Source of the DNA: Zygnema cylindricum
Taxonomy: Eukaryota > Streptophyta > Zygnematophyceae > Zygnematales > Zygnemataceae
DNA: 64,000 nucleotides
Assembly (NCBI GenBank): GCA_037447655.1
Contig: JBBHKE010001280.1
Location: forward strand, 94,797-158,796
Direction of reading: 5' to 3'
The position numbers and the translations under genes were made by a program. Below are positions 20,758 through 34,749 of the stretch, piece by piece. The notes under the pieces were generated by a model that worked only from the letters and a program-made list of their open reading frames with translations, did not search any database and was not told the DNA's origin. The number at the start of each line of letters is the position of its first letter. Within the stretch, counting starts at the first letter, position 1.

Positions 20758-21981
20758 TTCGGAAAATCATCGGAATGGGAAATGCTCCGGTGGGAATAGG
20801 CTATCACTTTCATCGTCAACAACATTATTAATATCGAGTACTGAAAACTCAAAAGATCGGGAATGCGCCAAAATGGTTGTCTATATCGATTGGTGTAATA
20901 TCGGATCGGAATAATTTCGATCGGCAAAATTACAGTAACGTATCTCCGGAAGTACTTATGTGAACGCCCAGCAATCCAGCATGTAGATCATGGATTTTCG
21001 GCGTGAGAACAGAAGCCATGTAGACCGATCTGCCAGCTCCTCCAAGGTCCTTTAATCCACGTGTTTAACAAACCGCCTTCTGCGTGGCGACGGTACATAC
21101 CAGGTGGCACAAAATAAGTGGCTGGAGGATTATTTGCCACACTTTATCCGTTTATATTTTGTAAAAATCTTAGCCTTCTTGCTGACTGTTGGTCCGGCAG
21201 CAAAAATCGATCGCCAACAAGCTCTCGACCGTGATCATATTTCTGTACTGTCGAGTATTCCATTGCTTCTCTTGTTTCTTTGACCTCTTCCGTTGAGATA
21301 GAACATTTGCGACGAAAAAGCTTCTTTCCACTATGGTTGCCTTAAACAATTTTCGCCCAAAGGATAAGGATTCACTTAGTGATTTGCAGTCATTAAGGAC
21401 ATGCTATATTCCACGTTTACCAACAGTTCTTCAGGTGATATGTTATGCTGAAGTTCTTGAATTGTCATGCAAGTGTTGAAAATACAGAGAATGTAGTCTT
21501 TGTTTGTTCTTGTTTTTTCGTGTTTTACGTTCTTACTTATGTTATATGCCGAAACACAACTATTTTCTCCCTCAATAGTACACGTTTTTTGAGTTGATTT
21601 AGTGAGAAATATTTACATTTGTGGTCTGCCGTTTAAAAGATGCGATTTCTTTTTTAGCTCCACACACTAGAGAAACAATCAAGCAGCAATCCGTTGCCAG
21701 GTTTGCTGTGGGAAGATTCTGTGATAACATTGTAGCGCTTGTGACTGTCTTTTTTGCGAGAAGCTGTTTGCAATGTAAATCAATACAGTCCTGCGATTTG
21801 ACCTGTAATGCTGGCCTTTTCTTGTTACTGTTTGTGATTATGTGACCCGTGTAAACTTCTTGATTTCTTATTGTCATTTTGATTTTTCAGATTTCTGTCT
21901 TCCATTCCTACTCTTTTTGGTTGTTCATTTTTGTTCAGCTGTCCGTCTTTTCCTACACACTGCAATGTATGGCCACTGGCG
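20758..21981. other. Upstream region of the PFP gene
   Basis: It should contain the PFP promoter and a 5' UTR or first exon. I could not identify a convincing first exon. The part 21650-21760 recurs at 34957-35060 with the partial PFP copy, so it belongs to the PFP locus. Confidence 0.4.
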
Positions 21982-24900
21982 ATGGACATGCATGAAATAA
22001 ATTTATTTGATGTGTCCTTGAAACATACACAGGCATCAACAGTAAATGTGGTGTCAGGGGAGGAAACAACCGCTTCCGATCCTTGTGACGTGGCAGCCAT
22101 TCAGCATTCATATCCTCTCACATTTGGACAGCCAGTGGTTTCTTTAGAAGCTGTGACATCGGAAAGTCCTACGGTGAAATCGCCATTGAGGTAAGAGCGT
22201 TTCAGCGAGATTACCAGGACAACGGGGAAGACATAAGCATAATCTGGTGTTTTTTCAAATATGTTTTCCGCTTTACATCTTCAATTTCAACCGTTTTAAA
22301 AATCAGCTATCGATGCACATGCTGTAATGCTGGAGTATTGACTGGTTATCCTCTTGTCTGTGGTTTTATCTGGTTGGATGAGACGGCAACTAGTTTTTTG
22401 TCAGTCTTGCTGCGTGACAAGACTTAAAGTTATTTTAGCATGTCTTTTTAAATTGTTACTTTGTAGAGAATGTCTGACATTTGACTGCCTCTCAAATTTT
22501 GCAGGGTTGGAGTGGTCTTCTGTGGGCGCCAGTCTCCTGGAGGACACAATGTTGTCAGTGGTTTATTTGATGCGCTGAAGAGCCATCACGCAGACAGCAC
22601 ACTTCTTGGCTTTATAGGTAAGAAGTAAGCCTTGTTCATTTGTCTTTTTCATTTCACTCTCGCTCTCTTGCTTGTTTTTTGCAAATGTGGTTACGGCTAT
22701 TATATCTTCGAGTACTCCAGGGCCTTGACGGTTATATCTTCGATTATATCTTTCCATGCCAGCCTGACAATGTGTTTGCAGTTAAACGGGTGCCATATTG
22801 ATGGGAAAAACGCTCATATTTTCTGTCGTTGGTTCAGTGATTTCTGATCGTGACAGGAGCGAATGGTACATATTTTGGAGTTGACCCCTGACTTTACCTC
22901 CAAAAGGAACTTGAAGAAATTGCGCTAGAGATTTTTAGTGGCATGCTTGATGTTCAGCAATAATTTGCAAAATTTCCTGGTGATATTATTGATAAAATGA
23001 GCATAGAGAAACACCATTTCTCACTAACCTGGTCAAAAGCTGTGTGGATAACGTACTCTTAAATACTGAAGTTAAACTCGGTCAATTGATTTTTGTTTGG
23101 CCTTTTTTTCTCGTTGCTTCATGCAGATGGCACAGAGGGATTGTTTCGACAGGATACACTTGAGATTACTGCTGATATTTTGGGATTGTATCGAAATCAA
23201 GGTAAAAAAAACTTCACTGGATCGACACTCCTTTATTCTTCTCATACCAGATTTTATTTGATGAATTGAAAAATAAATTTGTAAGGATGCCAGCAAAAAT
23301 GCATAATCCAAATGCTATTGTGCCCTCTCTCTTTGGAATGCCATGGTTGCCAGACCCCATGGTATTATTGGCCTTTGTTTTTCAGACTATTCGATGAAGA
23401 TAACTCATTTCTGAAGTGCACATCAACTGAAACATTCACTGGAATAATTTTTTAATGTTTTCTCCAAGTAATGAACACGACATAATTTTCTCACCATGTC
23501 AATGTCAGCTAATTAGTGCTAATGTAAACAGGCACTACACTGTCTACATTGTCGACTCTTAGAAATGTCATAGAAGCATGGTGTGAGTTTCCTGCTGCAG
23601 TCATGTAGGAACTAATATTTGCTATAATTGGCAATGCTCCCTTTTTCTCGTTCCCTGATTGCGTTGAGTAACATAGCATTGTTCAACTTTACATAGAAAT
23701 GAGTATTGCATAGAAATGACACATGCTCGTCTTTATGCAGGTGGATATGACCTGCTTGGCCGAACTCGAGATCAAATACGATCTGTCCAGCAAATACAAG
23801 AGGCTCATTCAGCTTGTGAGGCTCTTCAATTGGATGGACTGGTGCTCATCGGAGGTAAAGTTAAAATAAAAAAGTAAAAAATATTTTGGACATCACTACT
23901 TCTTGTTTGCTGACGGCGGTGTTTTTGTTTTGGATAGTTGTGAGATGCCTCTCTTATTCTACTTGTATTTTTCTGTTTGAATTGTTGTGTATATGTCTGT
24001 GTCTCTGCACTAAAGTCTCGGGGATTGGGATTTACTATTCCTCAGGCTGCCAGACATGTTCAGATGCCGCTCAGCTTGCGGAATCATTCAAAGCATCCGG
24101 GTTGAAAACAAAGGTAAACTTTGAACTTGTGTACCTTTCGAAAACTGGAGGCCAGTTGCCATATAGTCGCTAATAGCAGAAATCTCATCGTTCAAGGTTA
24201 CCACCTTAGGAAAGGGCTGTTGTTTTGGAGTTTGTTCAGCGGCTACCTAGGCAGATTCAAGAGAAAGCTGTCATAATCGTGATGTCTATTTATCATAGGC
24301 ACCCACTTTGTTAACCCACTCCCAGGGCAATTGAGCCACTCTTCCAATTCCATCGCCACATGGCTCGTTTTCCTCCCATTGTGTTGCTTTGTGAAAATTG
24401 GGACTTTACACATCAAAATTAATGCGATTCTATAGAAGTTCTTGAGAGTTAGTTTAGCTAAGTATTGGTATATCAAAGATTTACTTTACATTCGTTCAGC
24501 ATGATAAAAAAAATTGATTATGTGTAGTCCAATGGATTTGATCAGGATAGTCACAAGTCTGTTATGTGTCCTGAAAAGAAATTTATACCTCTCTCTTGCA
24601 GGTTATAGCTGTGCCTGTAACAATTGACGGGGATCTGCGGAATTCTTTTGTTGAGGCAAATGTTGGTTTTGACACTGTTTGTAAGGTAAATTTGATTTTT
24701 TTTTTGCATAAAACCTTTATAGTTTGCTCATCTTCGTGTCTGAAGGGACATTCAATATTATCCAAGCATCAGTGCTAAAAAACGGAAACAGAAAACCAAC
24801 AAGTAAACGGAGACTCGTCCGATTACTTTGGATTGGCTATTTGCTACTTGGCATGCAGTGGTTTCCAAGTTCAAGTAGACTGGCCATAAACCGGTTATTT

Positions 24901-27900
24901 GTGTTTTTGTGAAATCTGTAACAGGTCTACTCACAACTTATCAGCAATATCTGCACAGATGCACTTTCTGCGGAGAAGGTGTGTTGACAGACTGTTCTTC
25001 CTTTGCAAATGCGCCTATCTGGTATGTGAGTACGTATTAAAATGGTAGCATCATTTTGTGTTATGGAGTAATTATATTTCATTTTGTGTTACAGAATAAT
25101 CATATTCCTTAACAAAGAGCTTTTCTCGCATGACATTGGTTCACTAAATATTTTGAAGGACTCAGGGTCGCCCATTACTTATTGCACATGATTGAATGAT
25201 TTTAGAAGTTTTCGAAGTTGAAAAAGCTCTCAGCAGCTCAACTAGTTGGTTAAATGGTGCATGTATGGGACCAGTATTACTACTTTATTCGCCTCATGGG
25301 ACGTCACACATCACATGTCACACTGGAGTGTGCCTTGCAATCACAGCCCAACTTGGTAACTTCCCGCTTCCTTTCCTTTAATTTCATAATAATTTTTGTC
25401 CTACTATTTTCCGATCTGTTTATTATGCAGTTTCAGTTCTCAATCAACTATGAGCCCTCATTCAATACTTGCATATGTGAGAGCTCTGAAATTTCTAAGT
25501 CGGAGTTGGAGGGTGTGGCCAGGTAATTTTGGGAGAAGAGGTAGTAACCTCCAAAGCGACCCTTTTTGACATCACCAAACAAATTTGTGACATGATCACT
25601 CTGCGTTCTGAACAAGGTTACTATAGAGCTTAAATTCTCCCGTCTCGTTTAGCACGCAGTCTGTACATCAGTTTAAATGAACTATATTGGCTTGCGTCAC
25701 AAGCAAGCAATGTGTAATTGACCACTCAAACATTTCCAAATGTTTATTTTGGAGGAATTCAAGAATCATCAGTTGTGGGTGGAACAGGGAAACACCATGG
25801 TGTGGTTTTACTCCCAGAAGGGCTTTTCAACAGTATTCCTGAAGCGCATGCCCTATTACAGGTACAAATAATATATTTGTAGAACAGAACCAATACTTGC
25901 TGTGTGTGTGAGTAAGACCTACGAAGATGTATCAGTTCTCTTGACTCATTGGAATTTCGATTTCAGTACAGAGCAATTAAAAAACCTCAGGTTATTAATT
26001 ATTTTGCAGGAAACTAATGAACTTCTCAAACAAGGTGTGGCTCCTGAAGGAATTTCCACAAAGTTATCTCCTTGGGCAGCAGCTCTTTTTGAGTTTTTGC
26101 CTCCATACATTCGCAAACAGCTTCTTCTCGACCGCGAATCCGATGGTTCTGTCCGATTATCGCAAGTACTGACTAACTTCAGAAGAGCATAGTATCTCAC
26201 TCTCCATTCCATGTTGTCAACTGTAGATCTGGCAATTGTGTCCTTATTTCGGAATTTTCTTGTAAATGTGATGGATAGTCAAACCACCAACTATTGGTAT
26301 AAGCTTTGCTCATTAGCTTAATATGATTAGCCCTCGGACAAATTCCCTCTAGCACATGAGATAAAGAACTGGAGATAAATGCCTTTCAATTTCTTTGTCG
26401 CCATAAAGTGAAATAGAGGCAACTACACTCTATCAGTCGATGCTATTTCCCTAACATGTTTTTTCCGTTTTACGTTTTTCTTTTATTTTTGCAGATTGAA
26501 ACCGAAAAGCTCTTTGTTCAGTTAGTTGAGACTGAAATGAGTCGAAGGACGGTGCGTTGAGACAGCCTGACGTCATGTATCACATCATGTCACGTCAGGT
26601 CACGCTAGATAAGAAGCTTGCTGCTTCTTTCGCTTCCTTAAGTTGTCATCTGAGCTCTTAACTGAATTTGAAGTTACTGAACCTGGATGGAATATTCGTT
26701 GCGGAAAACTTCTCATGTAGATTTGTTTTCCAGTTTTGGGTCATTTCCAACATTACCGGTGTGCATGTTGTGTTTATGAAGGAAGATATGTTCTTATTAA
26801 TCTAAAGTGGGATGAATTGGCATTGCAGAAAGCAGGAGTATACAAAGGAAAGAAATTCAATGGCATTTCATATTTCTTTGGATATCAGGCGCGAGGCTCA
26901 TTGCCATCAAATTTTGACTGCGATTATGCTTATGTCAGTAATTTTTACCTTTCATTTTCCTTCCCTTCCTGTCTAAAAGGTGTTTAGACCTGCCTTAACA
27001 TTTTAACAGGAAAACTACAAGCCATAAATATGCAAAACAAAAGGGGGAAAAGGAACTTGCATCTTATAACAACTTTTGCAAACAAGTTTGTCGTTTATTC
27101 TGAAGAGAACACACAAGATTTTGAATGGCGCAAAGAAATGCAAGATCTTCATGGCCATGGTACCGATCAACTTGCTTTTCCTCCCTCGGAGAAAATATCT
27201 TGCCATTTCTTGTCCCAAATATTGTTCTCTTATCCCAACTTACGTTCTGTTATCCTAACTTATATTTCCTTATCCCAACTTATGTGTTTGGGGCATAGAC
27301 TTTGGGCCACGTGGCAAGCCGCCTTCTTGCAGCAGATCTCACTGGTTACTTGGCAACTGTCTCAAACCTGAAGGAGGAGCCTGTCCTCTGGCAGTGTGGA
27401 GGAGTACCAATTACGGTAAGCACACTCTATACTTTCTCCGCAAAGACCACTTTTTCATGCATTCGGGTACGAATCTCAAGAAAACATCCATGCTTTATTT
27501 GGAATCTCTCTGACTTCATTTTTTAGCAGGTTTTTGATTGGCTTCAGTTTTTTCTGTTTTGTTGTTCTCAAGTTGTTGTCATATGGTGGTTTACAGGCAC
27601 TAATGGCTGTTAAGAGATGGTTACGGGGTCCTGGAGTTTCCGAAATTGGAAAGCCCCTTGTGCATCCAGCAATGGTTGACCTCAAGGGGAAACCGTACAA
27701 GTAAGTTATTCACTTACGAGTAGCTCGTGAGGAACTCCATACGAATAACTCACTTTTTTTGTTTTTTTTTTTGTGTAACTCACATTTGGACTCCATTCCT
27801 CCACTGCTACCCCTTAAGTAAAAACACCTTAGAAGGTTGTAAGATTCGCTTGATAACAAAATTGTCGAGTTGTGGATGAGAAGGAAGATAGTTAGGGAAA

Positions 27901-28556
27901 AAATGCCTTTTCGATTAAACACCCTCAAGGTTTTATGAACCCCTTGAAAAAAAATCACAATCTCAGAGTGTCTGTTGGATGAGAAGAAAGTGAAGAAGAT
28001 ATTGATCAGAGCATCTCACGAGAAGGAAATAATCACTGCAGGTTGTTTTTGGAAAGGGCTTCCATGTGGATCCGGAAAGACTTTTATCGGAACCCGGGCC
28101 CGTTACAGTTCATTGGACCTGCTGGTGACATGCGAACAATAACATTGCAAGAGGAGGAACATGATTACCTCGGAAGAATTGAAAAACTAAGGCAGGGACT
28201 TGTCCAGGTGGGTGTAATGAAAAGTTGAGAATACTAGTTTGCAGTAGAAAGATGTCCTTTGAATCTAATAGATGGGTTGTAACTCAGCTTTGTAATATTT
28301 TGCGATAGGATGTTTCCTTTTAACTGACCAACTGCTGTTAATTTGCTCGAAGTTTCGTAACTGATTGGTTGATGTAGACTGTATATATTTTCTAAGCTAA
28401 CCCCTTTTTGGATGTCTTTAATCGCAGGTAAGAGATATGGTTCGACCAGGTTGTCCACCAGAGGCCCTGAGTGTGGCTTTGACATCAACTGCTGCCCTCG
28501 TACAAGTTCTGTCGGTGATAACCTCTCCTGCTTATCGCAGCCGGACTCCATTTTGA
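21982..28556 (+). CDS. PFPA: PPi-fructose-6-phosphate phosphotransferase, alpha subunit
   Basis: PFP reversibly transfers phosphate from PPi to fructose 6-phosphate in the cytosol. In plants the alpha chain is considered regulatory and pairs with a catalytic beta chain. Exons: 22033-22190, 22505-22617, 23127-23201, 23741-23854, 24046-24113, 24602-24685, 24925-24978, 25275-25355, 25523-25616, 25788-25861, 26010-26165, 26495-26551, 26829-26933, 27299-27415, 27597-27700, 28042-28207 and 28428-28556. All have GT-AG borders and join in phase to 582 residues. The in-frame ATG at 21982 would add 17 residues; known alpha chains are about 616, so the N-terminus is uncertain. Diagnostic alpha motifs are [70 protein letters not shown] and RNPGPLQF. 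The catalytic loop reads TIDGD. A separate exon 1 upstream remains possible. Confidence 0.93.
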
Positions 28557-28855
28557 TACAATGATAGTTTTGTAGAATATAAATATTGAACAGGGATTTT
28601 GTTTTTTTTGGGTTGAAGCCACGGACACAAGTGTATGGCTTTCAACATGGGGTTTTGTCGTGGCTTTGGTAGTTACGCGAAAACTAGTAAAACTATCCAG
28701 AGTGATGCTTTCTTTTGTGGGGTTGATCGTAGTGTAGCAGATGAAAGCAAAAGGCAATTGTGAAATTTGGTTATTACTGCCCATTATTATTTATGATGGA
28801 TGTAAAAATCAAATGTGTTGTTATCTAAAATTCAAGGTACAAGTATGGTTTTATA

Positions 28856-28861
28856 AATAAA
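28856..28861 (+). terminator. Candidate PFP poly(A) signal
   Basis: AATAAA occurs 300 bases after the PFP stop codon in AT-rich sequence. Plant signals are loose, so this is only a candidate. Confidence 0.35.
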
Positions 28862-29808
28862 CCGAGAGCATGCACCTGTGAAAGTTGACAACGAAATCTT
28901 AATGAAAGCATACCGACAGTGCAGTTACATAAAGCGGTTCAAGAAAACTGGCTGCGTCCCATGAATTTGTACAAGCCAAAATTGCCTCTTCCACACATGG
29001 CTATAAAACGTATTACACTAAAAGACAGGTTTATAGGCTGATTTCTTGAGGATTTGAAATTATTGCCCTGACCTGTACAATCTGCAGATGTAAAATTTTG
29101 ATACAAGTCATTAAAAAAAAAAATCTACAGCAAGAAGCCATATTATGACATGCAATTGCAACAAATTTTCCAAAACATTGTGGATACATGTATAGACATG
29201 ACAAGCACAAAGAAAATAAAATTTCCTGTTCAGTCTGTAGACATAAGAATTTGGCACAAGTCAGCAGGGAAAAAAACTCACAGCAATAAACCGTATTATG
29301 CAATCGAACAATTTTTCTGAAACACTGTGAATGGATATATAAACATGACATGTACAATATAATAGTATTTTTCCAGTCTGATCTTTAGAATGCTATTTTG
29401 GCTTCAACTGTTGTGCTAGCTCCTTCACTCCCTCCCCTCATCCTTCTTTCCATTTCTGTTCTTTGAACAGACCAAATTTCTCCGACATGTTCCAGTCTTT
29501 CAAATGTCACCGTGTCATTCAAGCCAATAAGGACCATCTACAAAAAATGACTAGGGCTAGAACCAAATTGGCTTCAACACAAAAGATATGTCTGCAAAAT
29601 TTGGCGACAGTGGATTACAAGAGTCCACCGATGCCACAAAAATGTGCAAAAAAACAACTCAAAACAAGTCAATAGTGTACAACCTAATGTCATTCTTCTG
29701 CCGAGACTCAAAAATTCCTACAAAGAGGGTAAACTGTCGTTCCTGCTGTCTGTAAGGTGTCATTCCATTCATAAAATATTCGACCTCCCCATACTTTTAT
29801 GGATATAC
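28862..29808. other. Intergenic / 3' region of START-like gene
   Basis: It contains an imperfect tandem duplication with a period of about 152 bp (29079-29230 and 29231-29357; shared landmarks CTG(C/T)AGA, ACAAGTCA, CAGCAA..CC(A/G)TATTATG, AAACA(T/C)TGTG). The C-terminal exon of the minus-strand START-like gene should lie here but was not identified. Confidence 0.5.
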
Positions 29809-32800
29809 TCAGCCTGTTTTCTCACACAAAAAAGGTTTGTGCAAATTTCTTTTGAAATAATACCTTCCACAACTGCTACCGGAAGCCAGCCTTGCGGTGT
29901 CACTTCAACTGAATAAGACAAAAATGTCTGAACTATATTTCCTGTAGATCCTTCTAAGTTGCCCTGCATTTCCAGAGAAGAAGAAAAAAACAAGTGAGTT
30001 TCTGTCACTAGTTGTCCAATTACCTCCACTCACCGCCATTTAATAAAGGAATTTTACCATCTTCAATAACCGTACTCAATAATGAGTGTTGAGTTCAAAA
30101 TTTCCATGGGCACCCACACTGTTTTGTATAAGAAGGCTATTTAGAATATTACCTACAATAATACATGTGACAAACTGAATCCTTGAGCCACAAAAAATGG
30201 CATGTGTAACATAAAAACACAGTTGAACTTTTGTAGCTATTTCCAAAAAAGTACGAAAACACTTTTTCGCCAGGATTTTTATATTTTTGTCAGAAAAAAG
30301 TATACTTTTCCTAGCATAAAATCTCTAGACATTGCTGTCTTATTAGAAAAAAGGGAGCCCCATATGTTTTAAAATGATATAAAATCCTGCAATAAAATTT
30401 TAATAATTAGGTTCATATAAAGAATATCTATCAGACATCCTTGCATGGCTTAACTTTATTGTGCCATTATTCATTTCCGTATATATTTCAGTGAAAGTTA
30501 CATTTACCGTAGTTCCCACCCAATCGCAAGGTAAAAAGTGCAGTTCAATCTCAACTAAACTTCAGTATAAGATAAGTCAGACGAGGAAAATTTAAATTCC
30601 TATTTTTCAATCCATTAAAGAAAAGAATTATAAGATACCACCTCCAGTTACAAGACCTAGCACTTAGACCACCCTATCTTCAAGTATCCAGTTTTTGACA
30701 CCAGCACAATAATTAATATGGGCTAGTAGTAGTTACAAAATACTGAAATGTATCTCCATCTCCAACAGGTATCTTCACATATGCCCATCTTTTATGTACA
30801 CACTATTTAGCATTAATGGCCTAAAACAAAGATACTTTCGTGCTTTACGTACTAAATACATACTATTGACTTTAAAAGTACAGTATGTAGCACGAACTGA
30901 CAACCCTCGCCACCGTGGCAGAACTAAAAGTTTACAAATTTTAGGGCCTTTCTATGTGAAGTCCGTTCTGGTTTGAGTTACCGTCTCGACCTGTAGTGGA
31001 ACCGGACTAATGTGCGATGATTAGCAGAAACAGTTAATAAATTTGTTTGTCGTAATAAAAGGAACACGTAATTTGTACCGTACGTTTTTTAAATACATGT
31101 GGACAAAAAGAATGTTAGCACAGTACATAACCTTTGTTATAACTGATGACACTATTTTCTTTCATGCTTTTGGTCCGTCTAGACTAATTACAGCGGGCAA
31201 ATTTGTTAGAGAGGAGAGCACAAGGCATATACATGTGGTAAAAAAAACATTAATACTACAACGAGAAAATGTGGAGTTTTCTAAATCAATTACCGTATGT
31301 GTGGGTTTCAAACTTCTGCGACTGGTTAATGTTCATTTGACAGTGTATATTAATGTGGACCAAACTGCCAAGTGTTGAAAACATTAACTGTTGAAAAAAT
31401 CAAGTTTTGCCTAGCGAAATTTTTTCTGCATTACATCAAGTATCCCAAGGCTCCATATCTGGAAAATATCCTATCATCCAAAATCTGATCCGATTTGATC
31501 TCGATCGATGATTTTGCCGCCGGTTGATTGATCCGACGTTCCTGATCGCTGATTTTGATCTGATCGACGATGTTGCGCATGATCTTTTTCAGCGGATCTG
31601 CTGCATCTGCCAGGTTCCTTGGAAGCGCTTAAAGTCTCCCTCCACCATGTTAAACATGATCACTCTCTCCCTCCCTTCTGGCCTCTCTCTTAGTGGCACC
31701 TCCTCTACTTCCACCACTGCCTTTGCCTTAAACTTAATCCCAAGTCCCAGATTCTGCTGACCAATCTGCCACAAGAAAATAAAAAGCAATTACTTCAATC
31801 TTCTAAGTGAAAAGATGATCTTATGAGTCTTTCATCCTACCGTGCTACTGGATTTCGCCGAATCAGTTATGTTCAGAATCAGTTATGTTGTTACGTTGTT
31901 GTTCTAAAAAATCAAAGAACAAAAAACTACTCAAATATTAAAACCATTTATATAAATTTTTTTTTTTCTTTTAGTACATTTCAACCCTAGTTACATGGCT
32001 TAGCCCAATAGCACATGATAGTACATAATAGTACATTGTTTGCTGAGTTTTCAGACCATGGAATGCATGGAATGGTTCACTTTCAAGAACAGACTTGAAA
32101 AGCAAGTAGTCTTATCATTAATAGTATCTTTCTTAGCTTGTGTTGTCATTTGGTAATCTCTATGTTCCTGAGTTCTTTTGATTTTCACTTTTCGACATAT
32201 CCTTAAGTCGGAAATTAAAAACACAATTTAGTCTAGGTCACTTTAAAGGTTGACAATTTAATGATGAAACAGACGTAGTATAGCTTATACAATACATTAG
32301 GAAACATAAAATCACGTTCAACAAGAGTTTCACTCTTATTTCATAAAGAGGAATATGTGATGATTAAATGGGTGGTTTCGGGATCAAGTCCAAAGTTTAT
32401 AGGCTGTTTTTGAAGTTTATATTTGAAGGGAAACAACAATCATATTTGTGAAAAAAGGGCAATCCAACTTGATTTTCCACGAAATAAAATTACAAGGAGA
32501 CAAGAAAGAATGGAGGGAGGGTGAAAAAGGGGAGCAAGAAAAAGGAAAAAAGCGTGTAAGGTCAAACTGGAGGAATGAGTGCATAAATATCTTATTTACT
32601 CAAAAGCCTTTATGCTTTCGAGTAAAACCAAAGCGTCAATATACCATTCACCATTGTTACTGTAAGTTGTGTCTAGTGGTTTTATCATTTTCAACCAACA
32701 CTAGTTTTGGTAAAGTGTTTTCCAAATTGGATGCATTCCTTGAAAATATTTTTATATAAAATAATCTCCGAAAGTCCAACTATTACAAAGACGTAAGTTG

Positions 32801-34749
32801 TAAATAGTGGGACCACACTAATGGTGGTACTGGCATACTGTGAAGCTTACATGTAATGTGCTTCAAAAACTATCTTATAATGGAGTGCAAAGAGATCTGA
32901 TTTAATTTGATTTTTTGATTTTTTTTTTCTGATCAGTTTTGAGTGGCTATAATGTCTGCCATACAAAGATCAGATAGTTTTGATGAGTATATGCCAAATT
33001 TTTATGAGAAATCTAGAGAAAGTCATACTAGTCAAATTGAGTTTTCTCCAGTAATTAACAGCATCAAACCATAATCATTTATATGGTGTTCATTCAATAC
33101 TTTTCTGTCGGATATCCATGCTAAATTCCTGCTATACAAAATATCACAATTTTTTGCTATAAAAAAGGATATTTGCAGTTTAAATTTGATACTCTTGAAT
33201 CCTAAGGTATCTCAACAATTTGTGATAATATGTAATTTGATGACAGTGAAATTCAATAAATTTACATTTGCCATGTTTGTTTATCGAACTTATTATTGCT
33301 TTTTATTAATAGACGAGGAGACTAAGATTAGAGACCATCCGATTGTTGTGACAGCTCATTCGTGTTATGATTCAAAAAAATAAAAAAACACAAACATATA
33401 CAGACTTGTATATGGTTAACATTTTATTCTAACAGTATACCAAGACCTTTGCAAAACTCCTGTTTCACACACTGCCATAGTCACAAAAAATGAGTTTACA
33501 TATAAATTATTACGCTTTCGACTTATTCTTATGAGAGGATCCCAAGCTTAATATGTTTGTTTCATAGGCATAGGAACGTCAAAGACATAGGCATTAAGAT
33601 GGCGACCAGGTTCAAATTTTGCCCTTCTACGGATTAAAAAAAAATAAAAAAAATCCTAAAAAGTACCAGTTAGTTTTAATTAACTTAAAAAGTAGCAACT
33701 ACTAAATATTCGACGGTACTGGAAAGCTATGTACTCCTACTAGTGCTTTCATCCATAAAGGACAAGAAAAAATTAACTAGTTTAGAGTTTAAAAGGAAAA
33801 ACGAAGGGCAGAGATAAAGGTGTGTCAAATGTGCCCTGACAGGGAGTGAACATATCAAAGTGGATAATTGTAAACAAAGTGAATTTGAGAATTACTACAC
33901 CGAGTATCTCACAATAGATAGAATAAATGAAAAATAAAATATACTTTCAAGACGTGAAAAATGATAGTTCTGTCTCCAGATTAAAAAAAAACACCTACAA
34001 AAAACTGCATTCAACCAGCTAAGCGTACACAGTCGACATGCTAAAATAGTTAGAAAAAAAAAAAAACAAAAGAACAAACATCTAAATGTCACTTTTTCCA
34101 CAAAATTTCATCATTTCAAGAAAACTATTTGACATGATACCTGACCAAGAAAACAAGAATACAAAACCGAATGAAGATAAAAAATAAATAGAACAAAGAC
34201 TTAATAAAAAAACCTAAGAATTTCTCTCTTTTTACCAGAACTCACCTGCAGTAAAAGAGCTCCGTTAGGTCGTCTCTCCAAAATCTCATTAACTGCCAGA
34301 CTTGGAATGTATTCCGCCAAATTTGAATAATCTGTCAACACAGCCCAGACTGCTTCCAGCGGAGTATCGATTCTAATTCTGGCACTCACTCTCCTGCTAT
34401 TATGGCCCACGGATTCTACGTCAGCCCTAAGGGCGTCACTCTCCCTCTCCAACTCTTGTTCCTGTAAGGCATTCACAGTTTCGGATTTTTTTATCTCCGC
34501 AGCTTCTAAAAGCCATCTGGATGACTTTCTCACACGTGTGAAATAATTAAGATCCGGACGGCCGTTGAAAGAGATTACAGATCTTCGGATGGGTGAGAGA
34601 TGGCTGTTCCTTTCAGAGAAGCCACAGTTTCCGGAAACAAATGTATTCAATCCCTGACACGTGTCAAGAAAGCAGGCTCTGTCAGAAGAAGGAGAGAATG
34701 CAGTGGAAGAGGGAGGAGAGACGAGGAGGGCGATAGTCTCTCCTGTCAT
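29809..34749 (-). CDS. Plastid START/polyketide-cyclase-like (SRPBCC) protein, partial
   Basis: Three exons are supported: 34246-34749 (168 codons, donor CTGCAG/GTGAGT), an exon starting 31765 after TTGTGGCAG and ending near 31610, and 29809-29963 (acceptor AATGCAG). The N-terminal ~60 residues are Ser/Arg-rich, as in a chloroplast transit peptide. A linker with a charged helix (NALQEQELERESDALRADVE) follows, then the SRPBCC fold: RIDTPLEAVWAVLTDYSNLA..YIPSL, GIKFKAKAVVEVEE, MVEGDFKRFQGTW, LSYSVEVTPQGWLPV, and CTNLFCVRKQAE. This pattern matches plant plastid members of the polyketide cyclase/dehydrase and lipid-transport superfamily (COQ10/START-like) whose ligand is generally unknown. No canonical GT is found where exon 2 should end, and the last exon is unresolved. 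The 2.5-kb first intron contains nothing else I recognise. Confidence 0.75.
31480..31610. repeat. GATC-rich degenerate tract next to exon 2
   Basis: Nine GATC tetramers occur in about 125 bases, often as TGATC(C/T/G) or GATCGATGA. Chance would give about 0.5. On the minus strand the tract directly follows the exon 2 coding block and occupies the place where the donor is expected. Confidence 0.8.

Noticed and set aside
29031-29357. 108-codon Cys/Phe-rich minus frame
   Set aside because: It consists of two copies of an AT-rich tandem duplication; no family resemblance and no splice link to the START-like gene found.
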